The notes under the pieces: generated by a model
Databases searched by the model: none
Told to the model about the DNA's origin: nothing
The model's input: the letters and a program-made list of their open reading frames with translations, nothing else
Shown: positions 42,117 to 48,189 of the stretch, in pieces
Numbering within the stretch: the first letter of the stretch is position 1
How the letters are laid out: every line of letters starts with the position of its first letter
Translations under genes and position numbers: made by a program
Source: CAWINX01 sp963702055
Lineage (GTDB): Bacteria; Actinomycetota; Thermoleophilia; Solirubrobacterales; 70-9
Reading direction: 5' to 3'
NCBI GenBank assembly: GCA_963702055.1
Contig: OY969702.1
Span: forward strand, 1,860,001 to 1,924,000
DNA length: 64,000 nt

Positions 42117-44576
42117 CTACCAGCCCGCCCGCCGTTCGAGCCACGCGTAGGTCCAGAGCTTGATCTGATCGAGCGCCAGGATCCAGACGATCGCATAGCC
42201 CCAGGCGAGAACGGCCAGCTTCCAGCTGAGCGGGTGCATAAGCAGACCCGAAACGGCGATGAGGGTGGCGAGAACCTGGGTGCCGACCACGGCGATCAGC
42301 AGTACCCAGGCGGGGCGGTGGGACCACAGCCGGCCGCGGGTGCGGGCGACGAACAGGGTCAGGTGCCCCGCCACCGACAGCTTCAGATACATCAGGGTCT
42401 GGACTTCGGCGTGGCCAACGCCGAGCGGGCCGATCGCGATGCCGACCAGGGAGAAGGACTCAACCACCCCGGCGAGCCCAAGCACGGTGGCGATGCTCAG
42501 CACCTCGCGCAGGTCCCAGCGCTCCGGGCGGGGCGAGGGCACCACGCGATCGTAGGCGATGGTCAGGATCGCCGCGTCGTTGAGCATGGCCAACAGGACG
42601 ATCTGGATCGGCGTCACCGGGAAGAAGTCGAAGGCGACGATCGAGAGAGTGACGAAGAGGACGATCCGGATCGTCTCGGTGATCCGGTAGATCGCGTAGT
42701 TGGTCATCCTCCGGAACACTTCGCGGGCGCGGTGGATCGCCTCGACGATCACCGAGAGTCCGGGCGCCAGCAGCACGATGTCGGCTGCCGCCCGGGCCGC
42801 GTCGGTGGCTCCGGAGACGGCGATGCCGGCGTCGGCGCGACTCAACGCCGGGGCGTCGTTGACGCCGTCGCCGGTCATGCCGACGATGTGGCCGCCGGCC
42901 TGCAGCGCGGCAACGATCCGGTACTTGTCCTCGGGCACCACCTGGGCGAAGCCGTCGGCCTCTTCGACCGGCTCGATCAGGGCCTCGCCCTCGAGCCGCT
43001 CGATCACGCCCGACTCGAGCACCTCCTCCCCCATCCCGACCTCAACGGCGATCTCGCGGGCGATCTCGACCCGGTCGCCGGTGACCATCTTTATCTCCAC
43101 CCCGAGCGCCCGCGCCTGCTCCAGCGTCTCGCGCGAGTCCTCGCGCGGAGGGTCGGCGATCGCCAGCACGCCGATCAGCCGCCAATCGCCCTCGTCGGCC
43201 CGGGCCACGGCAAGCGCCCGTTGGCCCTTGCGCGCAAAGTCCGCGGTTGCCGCGGAGACTCGATCGGCTCCTGCAGCCGACTCGCCGGCGAGCTCCAGGA
43301 TCGCCTGCACAGCGCCCTTCGCGACCTTGTACTCGGCGCCGCCCGACTCCCGAATGAGCGCCTCGGCGCGCTTGCGGTCGGCGTCGAAGGGCTCGAAGTC
43401 GAGCACCTCGAAGTCCTCGACCGGCCCGCCCAGCGCCTCCAGAATCGCGGCATCGACCGGGTCGCGACCGCCGTGCTCGACGGTCAGCGCCGCATCATGC
43501 AGGACCTGGTCGCGACGGGTCCCCTCTCCAACAACTGCGACATCGGCGATCGCCAGCTCGTTGCGAGTGATCGTCCCGGTCTTATCGGCGCAGAGCACGT
43601 CGACGCCCGACATCTCCTCGACCACGGGTAGATGGCTGACGACCGCCTGTCGTCTGGCCAGGTCGCGAGCGCCCACTGCCATCGTCACCGAGAGCACCGC
43701 GGGCAGCGCCACCGGGATCGAGGCGATCGTCACCACAAGCGCGAACTCCAGCGTCGTCGCCAGACTGTGCCCACGCAGCAGGGAGACGAGGACGATCACC
43801 ATGACCAGGGTCATCGCGATTGCGATCAGATAACGGCCGATCGAGTAGATCGCCGCCTGGAAATGGCTCGGCGGTCCCTCCTCGCCAGTCAGCGCGGCGG
43901 TGCGGCCGAACTCGGTCGCCGCGCCGGTGGCGAGCACCCGCGCCGTCGGTGCCCCGCGCGAGACGACCGTCCCCGAGTAGAGGTCCTCGCCGGGCCCTTT
44001 GGTGACAGGGAGCGACTCTCCGGTCAGAGCCGACTCGTCGGCGTCCACGGTACCCGAGACGATTTGCGCGTCGGCCGGGATCACGTCACCGCGCTCGACC
44101 ACCAACAGATCGCCCGGGACGACCTCCTCGGTGGCAACCGTCTGCCACTCGCCGTCGCGTTTGACCCGCCCCTGCTTTGCGAGCTGCTCCTTCAGCGCGG
44201 CAATCGCGTTGGCGGCCTGGTGCTCCTCCCAGAACCCGACCAGCCCGTTCAGTAGCAGCAACGCGAGAATGATTCCGAAGTCCGGCCAGCGCCCCGTCAC
44301 CGCGGTGAGAACCAAGGCGACCTCGATCATCCAGGGGATCGGCGCCCAGAAGTGGGAGAGGAGCTCGAGCAGGACGCTGCGCTCCTGCTCGAGCAGAGCG
44401 TTGGGCCCATAGCGTCCGAGCCGCGCGGCGGCCTCCCCAGCGCTCAGCCCCGTCTCGGTGCTGAGCCGCTCGTCGGCGCGGCGGTCCTCCTCGCTGCGCT
44501 GGTCCTGGACGCCGTGAGTGGGAGCATCCGGCGCGGCGACGGCACCAAACTCCGAGGCGTCGCGTCGCGGCCTCAC
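42117..44576 (-). CDS. Plasma-membrane proton-efflux-type (class IIIA) P-type ATPase
   Basis: 819 residues from GTG at 44576, which overlaps the upstream stop as GTGA. Actuator DADESALTGESLP, phosphorylated Asp331 in VLCADKTGTITRNEL, hinge MVTGDRVEIA and GMTGDGVNDAPALSRADAGIAV are all present. The SHFWAPIPWMIEVALVLTA helix 1-2 and TIASIPVALPAVLSVTMAVGA helix 4 are characteristic of H+-ATPases of the plant/archaeal type. It would export protons at the cost of ATP. The DKTGTIT (Ile) variant of the usual DKTGTLT is unusual but still permits phosphorylation. Confidence 0.87.
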   Translation of the reverse strand: MRPRRDASEFGAVAAPDAPTHGVQDQRSEEDRRADERLSTETGLSAGEAAARLGRYGPNALLEQERSVLLELLSHFWAPIPWMIEVALVLTAVTGRWPDFGIILALLLLNGLVGFWEEHQAANAIAALKEQLAKQGRVKRDGEWQTVATEEVVPGDLLVVERGDVIPADAQIVSGTVDADESALTGESLPVTKGPGEDLYSGTVVSRGAPTARVLATGAATEFGRTAALTGEEGPPSHFQAAIYSIGRYLIAIAMTLVMVIVLVSLLRGHSLATTLEFALVVTIASIPVALPAVLSVTMAVGARDLARRQAVVSHLPVVEEMSGVDVLCADKTGTITRNELAIADVAVVGEGTRRDQVLHDAALTVEHGGRDPVDAAILEALGGPVEDFEVLDFEPFDADRKRAEALIRESGGAEYKVAKGAVQAILELAGESAAGADRVSAATADFARKGQRALAVARADEGDWRLIGVLAIADPPREDSRETLEQARALGVEIKMVTGDRVEIAREIAVEVGMGEEVLESGVIERLEGEALIEPVEEADGFAQVVPEDKYRIVAALQAGGHIVGMTGDGVNDAPALSRADAGIAVSGATDAARAAADIVLLAPGLSVIVEAIHRAREVFRRMTNYAIYRITETIRIVLFVTLSIVAFDFFPVTPIQIVLLAMLNDAAILTIAYDRVVPSPRPERWDLREVLSIATVLGLAGVVESFSLVGIAIGPLGVGHAEVQTLMYLKLSVAGHLTLFVARTRGRLWSHRPAWVLLIAVVGTQVLATLIAVSGLLMHPLSWKLAVLAWGYAIVWILALDQIKLWTYAWLERRAGW

Positions 44577-44782
44577 CCCGGCGTCCCCACCCCCAGCAGC
44601 TCACGGGCGGCCCTGGCGGCGATCAGCTCCTGGCCGATGTGGGGGTAGACCTCTGTGTAAGTGCCCTCGAGGTAGGCGTTGGCGACGATCCCCCGGACCA
44701 GCGGGTTGTCGAGCAGATATATCTGCTCGACCGAGAGGTAGTTGGCTGCGCGCCACCAAGCGTCGATCACGGCACGGCCCAT
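44573..44782 (-). pseudogene. Miniature remnant of phosphoketolase
   Basis: 69 codons. The first half, DAWWRAANYLSVEQIYLLDN, matches the N-terminus of xylulose-5-phosphate/fructose-6-phosphate phosphoketolase. The second half, ANAYLEGTYTEVYPHIGQ, matches a segment that lies about 60 residues further on in that enzyme (YLEGTYSExYPDISQD). The intervening part and the remaining 700 or so residues are gone, so it cannot be an enzyme. The open frame is still translationally coupled to the H+-ATPase start (GTGA at 44576) and may act only as a leader peptide. Confidence 0.7.
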
Positions 44783-45560
44783 TTAAGCGGAGCGATGCCG
44801 AGATCCTCCGCCACAGCACGGGAGGGTCTGCTTGGGTGCGTCAACTCCAGCTAGACAGGCGGGGCCAGGGTAATTCCTGAGGGCTATCCCAGCGTCAGCC
44901 GGCAATCCTGGTGCGGTTGAGGCGCGAGTTAGGCCCGCGATCGCGATCGCGAGATACCACAGCAACGCCACCACGAATGGAATGAAGAAGACGCCGGTGA
45001 GGGCCCCAAGCGCGCCGATCCAGCCCGTGTAGCCGATCCAGCGAGGAACGCTTTCGTCGCGCAGCGCCAAGACCGCAACGGTCGCGATCAGGGCGGCGCT
45101 AACCAAGCCGAACACGACGAACAGAAGCGGGAAGAACATGTCCGCCACGATGCGCGTTGTCTCTCCATTCAGCGGCACTGGCTCATTGCCGAAAGCAATG
45201 GCTCCGGCGATTGCGCCGCCGTCGACCATCGAGGCAACTGCGATCGCGCTCGCCCCCAGCACGCCGAGGCTGGAGATGAATCGCCCCGAAGCAGAATCGC
45301 GAGCCAGCCATTCGCGGAGCCCTGCCGAGAACCAGACGAATGCGATCGCAGCGATGATCAGCAAATAAGCGCCGATGATCAGGCCGGTGCGGTGACTGCT
45401 GCTCGACAGGTTGACTCAGCCATTTCTGCGCCGCCGTGGCCGCTGTGTCCGAGGACTTGATATTCGGGCTGTTGCCCAAGGCGACGAACACTCCGGCCAC
45501 GAACAGCACGACGAAGACGACACCAGCGCCCATTGCGCGGCGCAGCTGACTCGAGTTCAC
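44783..45560 (-). pseudogene. Frameshifted multi-pass membrane protein
   Basis: The N-terminal part (ATG at 45560, MNSSQLRRAMGAGVVFVVLFVAGVFVALG and 25 more residues) is in one frame. From about 45400 the coding signal continues in another frame with TGLIIGAYLLIIAAIAFVWFSAGL and three further membrane segments, ending near 44783. The shift lies at 45380-45420. Together they make one protein of about 240 residues with five membrane segments, with typical small membrane-protein features but no function I can name. Either a decayed gene or a sequencing error; the last 40 residues (from ALRNYPG) look non-native. Confidence 0.65.
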
Positions 45561-45668
45561 TTAGAGGTTGTCTCAATACCCCGCGTGTGTGGCTGGCGAG
45601 CGCCGGACCAAAGGCATGGCCCATTTTCTCGGCGCGAACGGATAGAACAGCGGGTCGGAGAACGAGAT

Positions 45669-45771
45669 CAGGCGGCCTTTCGTATCGGCCGGACGACAGA
45701 ATCGGCTCTGTAGAGCCATAATCAAGCCCCCGGGCGGTTAGCTCAGTTTGGGAGAGCGCCTGCTTTACAAG
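45669..45771 (+). repeat. Repeat unit R1, with truncated tRNA-Val-like 5' half
   Basis: 103 bp that recur at 46988-47090 with about 85-90 percent identity by eye. The right third (45732-45771) is the 5' half of a tRNA: acceptor strand GGGCGGT, D arm GCTCAGTTTGGGAGAGC and anticodon arm CCTGCTTTACAAG (loop with TAC anticodon). The sequence diverges just after the anticodon loop; no T arm or 3' acceptor strand (ACCGCCC) is found. The left part includes GGCTCTGTAGAGCC, a small hairpin that occurs a third time at 46864. Confidence 0.8.
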
Positions 45772-45884
45772 TGGCTTCCACTTTCGGCTCGACATTCCCA
45801 CTCCAGAGCCAAAAGTCGGTTGCTTCGCGCTTGTCTAACGACCCCTCAGATCACCACAATTTGCGGGCGGTTTACTTCGGTTCA

Positions 45885-45907
45885 GGCAGAAAGAAGCCGA
45901 TTCTGCC
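45885..45907. repeat. GGCAGAA/TTCTGCC hairpin, copy 1
   Basis: 7-bp stem (GGCAGAA, 45885-45891, pairs with TTCTGCC, 45901-45907) with a 9-nt loop, 114 nt behind the truncated tRNA half of R1. The same stem core recurs at 46936-46976 and 47198-47229, behind the other two repeat units. No T run follows. Confidence 0.6.
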
Positions 45908-45945
45908 CACTCGTTCTTGTCGCGCTGGAGCGCTACCCTGGGATC

Positions 45946-46113
45946 GTGAAGCATTCGGTCCTGAGCACAACCCCGACCGCCGAGAAGCCGGCGCTGACCG
46001 ATGAGCAGCGCGCCGAGCGACTGCGGCTGCTCGCCGAACGACTGCGCAAGTCGGACGGGCTGGATCGTGACACGCTCGAGCACATCGAGCAGCTGACCGG
46101 CACCGAGCGGTAA
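45946..46113 (+). CDS. Small antitoxin-like protein
   Basis: 55 residues from GTG at 45946 (VKHSVLSTTPTAEKPALTDEQRAERLRLL...), strongly helical and charged. The next frame, 9 nt downstream, begins like a PIN-domain toxin and is broken, which is what suggests a VapB-like antitoxin role. There is no recognisable DNA-binding fold in so short a protein. A longer frame reaches back to 45748 but runs through the tRNA fragment and is not credible. Confidence 0.45.
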   Translation: MKHSVLSTTPTAEKPALTDEQRAERLRLLAERLRKSDGLDRDTLEHIEQLTGTER

Positions 46114-46122
46114 GCCGCCGCG

Positions 46123-46272
46123 GTGGACGCTGTCGAGCTGCTGAGCGGCGACGCCCCGTTCATCGCCGACACCTCCCCGGGCGCCTCTCGACGGGTTGCA
46201 GACACTTGCATTTCGCGCAAAGCGCTAGTGAACGGAAGCATCCGTTCGGTGCGCGCTTTTGGTGCGGGATAG
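46123..46272 (+). pseudogene. Truncated PIN-domain (VapC-like) toxin
   Basis: 49 codons from GTG at 46123: VDAVELLSGDAPFIADTS, then unrelated sequence to a TAG at 46270-46272. FIADTS is the first beta strand of PIN ribonucleases with the catalytic Asp (usual form xxADTSxW). All other catalytic acidic residues are missing, so the toxin is inactive. The break occurs at about 46170, just after DTS. Identification rests on a short match only. Confidence 0.45.
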
Positions 46273-46281
46273 TTTGGCTTC

Positions 46282-46737
46282 ATGCCGGTGCCCGAAACGC
46301 ACGAGGGCGACCGTCCGGAGCCGTCGAAGCGCAACTATCTACTGAAGACAGACGGTTCCGGCACGGGGACCATCGACAATCCAGCTCAAGGTGCGATCGG
46401 AGTCGTCCTCAGGGACCCCGATGGTCGGCTAGTTGAAAAGATCTCCAAACCGATCGGACCCGCCATCAACGCCGTTGCGGAATATCGGGCTCTCATCGAA
46501 GGACTCAAGCTCGCCCGCAGTCACGGAATCCAACGCATCCGGGTGTTCCTTGACTCGGAGCTCGTGGTCGACCAGGTAAACGGCCGCGCGAAGGTTGGCA
46601 AGGAGCACATCAGACCCCTGCACGCGAAAGCGCGCTCCCTGCTCCAGGAGTTTCCCAACATCAGGATTTCGTGGATTCCGCGAAAATGGAATGCCGAAGC
46701 GGACGCGCTTGCAACCAAAGCGCGTCCTGATCGCTGA
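46282..46737 (+). CDS. RNase HI-family protein
   Basis: 151 residues. The four metal-binding acidic residues fit the RNase HI active site: Asp24 (LLKTDGSG), Glu67 (AEYRALIEGL), Asp91 (VFLDSELVVDQVNG) and Asp141 (WNAEADALATKA). The family (reverse-transcriptase-like/RVT_3) degrades the RNA strand of RNA-DNA hybrids. No reverse transcriptase gene is nearby. The basic hybrid-binding loop typical of E. coli RNase HI is absent, as in the shorter bacterial and archaeal type. It lies between the two tRNA-half repeats. Confidence 0.87.
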   Translation: MPVPETHEGDRPEPSKRNYLLKTDGSGTGTIDNPAQGAIGVVLRDPDGRLVEKISKPIGPAINAVAEYRALIEGLKLARSHGIQRIRVFLDSELVVDQVNGRAKVGKEHIRPLHAKARSLLQEFPNIRISWIPRKWNAEADALATKARPDR

Positions 46738-46812
46738 GCCCAGCGGTGCACACAGGCCTGAACCGTGGTTCGCAGTCGGAGGACGAGATCGTTTAGTCGA
46801 ACCACGTAGTGC

Positions 46813-46843
46813 GAGGTCGCCTGTCTGCGAGACAGGCGACCTC
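46813..46843. repeat. Perfect 14-bp hairpin after the RNase HI gene
   Basis: GAGGTCGCCTGTCT (46813-46826) pairs perfectly with 46830-46843 around a GCG loop, 76 nt behind the RNase HI stop. No T run. With the terminator at 46936 it forms a pair of strong structures in the 200-nt stretch behind the gene. The region 46738-46812 holds nothing else I recognise. Confidence 0.75.
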
Positions 46844-46863
46844 TGGGTAAGGGTGTAGGGGAG

Positions 46864-46889
46864 AGAATCGGCTCTGTAGAGCCATGATC
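46864..46889 (+). repeat. Third copy of the AGAATCGGCTCTGTAGAGCC motif
   Basis: 26 nt, AGAATCGGCTCTGTAGAGCC plus ATGATC, matching 45698-45723 and 47017-47042 with one or two differences. The motif contains a GGCTCT/AGAGCC hairpin. In this copy no tRNA half follows; the hairpin-terminator at 46936 does. It defines unit 2 of the three-unit repeat family. Confidence 0.75.
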
Positions 46890-46935
46890 GGCACACCTTC
46901 AGCGTGGTCGACAGAGGTCGTTTGAGCTCCCAGAA

Positions 46936-46976
46936 CCGGGCATTCTGCCTAGTTCTGGGCAGAATGCCCGGTTTTT
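46936..46976 (+). terminator. Strong rho-independent terminator
   Basis: 14-bp perfect stem (CCGGGCATTCTGCC, 46936-46949, with 46958-46971), extended by AA/TT at the base, an 8-nt loop and then TTTTT. It lies 199 nt after the RNase HI stop, so a transcript with the structured tail 46738-46935 may end here. Its stem contains the GGCAGAAT/ATTCTGCC core shared with the hairpins at 45885 and 47198. Confidence 0.85.
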
Positions 46977-46987
46977 GGGCAGTCGAA

Positions 46988-47090
46988 CAGGCGGCCTTTC
47001 GGTCTAATCGGACGACAGAATCGGCTTTGTAGAGCCATAATCAGGTCCCCGGGCGGTTAGCTCAGTTGGGAGAGCGCCTGCCTTACAAGC
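46988..47090 (+). repeat. Repeat unit R2, with truncated tRNA-Val-like 5' half
   Basis: Second copy of the 103-bp repeat at 45669. The tRNA half (47051-47090) is closer to a functional sequence than R1: GGGCGGT, D arm GCTCAGTTGGGAGAGC, anticodon arm CCTGCCTTACAAGC. After the loop the 3' stem strand should read GCAGG, but GCCTACCC is found, and no T arm or 3' acceptor strand follows. Hence not a complete tRNA-Val(UAC) gene. Confidence 0.8.
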
Positions 47091-47197
47091 CTACCCTCGT
47101 GTGCCTCGCTTTTTCCCTCTAGAAAGCCGAAAACTCAGCATCTTGGCCGAGTTTTGAGCCGCCATATATTCCTGCAAATTGCGAGCAATTCAAGGCG

Positions 47198-47229
47198 CTT
47201 CAGGCAGAAAATCGGCATTCTGCCTGAAG
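47198..47229. repeat. GGCAGAA/TTCTGCC hairpin, copy 3
   Basis: 12-bp perfect stem (CTTCAGGCAGAA with TTCTGCCTGAAG) and an 8-nt loop, 107 nt behind the tRNA half of R2. Corresponds in position and core sequence to the hairpin at 45885 behind R1. From 47230 to 47370 no further structure is evident; the ribosome site GGGAGG before 47371 is there. Confidence 0.75.
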
Positions 47230-47370
47230 TCATTCCGGCGTCCATTTGGGTCGTCCGTCTGGCGTCACCGTCGCTCAGCGTGAGGTGGTCGCGTCGGCGA
47301 GTCCAATGGACAATCCCGGTGGTTGCTGGGAGACTGACGCCAGGGCTACGACCGACGGGAGGCAAGCAAG

Positions 47371-48099
47371 ATGCGCAGGATCAACAGCTCTACCGTGTCG
47401 CTGGCACTCTCGATCACAGCGCTGTTCGTGGCGCTCGGCGGCACCGCGTTCGCGGTCTCCCGGATCGGCACGTCGCAGATCAAGAACAGCGCCGTGACCG
47501 CGAAGAAACTTCATTCGGCGGCGGTGACGAGCGGCAAAATCAAGCCGGGGGCGGTCGGCACGAAGGCGATCGCCGACAATGCGGTGACGTCGCCCAAAGT
47601 CGCCAACGGCACGCTGACCGCCGGCGACGTGGCGCCGAACACGTTCCTGCCCACAAGCGGCACCGCCGCCGATTCGGCGAAGCTCGGCGGCCTGGCCCCG
47701 AACGCCTTCGTTTTCGGCCAGGGCAAGCTCCGCTCCGCACGGCTGGTCCTGCCGGCGTCGAGTGGGGCCACCGAGTTCCTGGAGCTCGACTTCGGGCATA
47801 TTGCCGGCGTCTGCGACGCGGGCAAAGTCGGCAAGCTGCGCTTCGTCGCCGATCTGCCGATCGACAACCTGATCGCGTGGGCGATCGGCCCCGGCACGAG
47901 TGTCGACATCCAGACGAGCAACGCCCTGGGCGCCGGGAGCTTCTACGAGGAGCCACACACCGTCGCCAACCCGCAGGAGGTGACGTTCCAGGCGACCTAC
48001 AACGACGGCACGAGCGAGCAGCTCGCCACGGCGTGGACGACGGTGCAGACGGCCGGCAACAACTGCGTCTTCACCGGGCAGGCGTTCACGACGCTCTGA
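47371..48099 (+). CDS. Secreted repeat protein of unknown function
   Basis: 242 residues from ATG at 47371, with GGGAGG 9-10 nt upstream. Signal peptide (VSLALSITALFVALGGTAFA), then short degenerate repeats: VSRIGTSQIKNSAVTAKKL, VTSGKIKPGAVGTKAI, DNAVTSPKVANGTLTAGDV. These have the xGxxxIxxxAVTxxK pattern of a beta-solenoid or stalk. A C-terminal domain of about 130 residues with two Cys follows. I recall this N-terminal type as common and paralogous in Thermoleophilia genomes, which supports the taxonomic guess. Probably a surface protein; function unknown. Confidence 0.8.
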   Translation: MRRINSSTVSLALSITALFVALGGTAFAVSRIGTSQIKNSAVTAKKLHSAAVTSGKIKPGAVGTKAIADNAVTSPKVANGTLTAGDVAPNTFLPTSGTAADSAKLGGLAPNAFVFGQGKLRSARLVLPASSGATEFLELDFGHIAGVCDAGKVGKLRFVADLPIDNLIAWAIGPGTSVDIQTSNALGAGSFYEEPHTVANPQEVTFQATYNDGTSEQLATAWTTVQTAGNNCVFTGQAFTTL

Positions 48100-48189
48100 C
48101 CGAGCCCGGCACTACCCCGCCCAGCCCTGAGTCGAGGGGGACGCTAGCTCCCATTGCGGTATCGACGAAGGCCTGAGAGACTGCTGACA

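Noticed and set aside
45732..45771. Complete tRNA-Val gene
   Set aside because: Only acceptor 5' strand, D arm and most of the anticodon arm are present; no T arm or 3' acceptor strand follows here or at 47051.
45379..45801. 140-codon minus-strand frame across the R1 repeat
   Set aside because: It reads through the tRNA half and the frameshifted gene and has no recognisable domain.
45732..47090. tRNA-Val gene interrupted by a group I intron at the anticodon loop
   Set aside because: The missing 3' half is not found anywhere downstream, and the break lies after the loop in the stem, not at the usual intron position.
45669..47090. attL and attR of an integrated element
   Set aside because: The duplicated sequence covers the tRNA 5' half and its upstream flank instead of the 3' end, and no integrase gene lies between.
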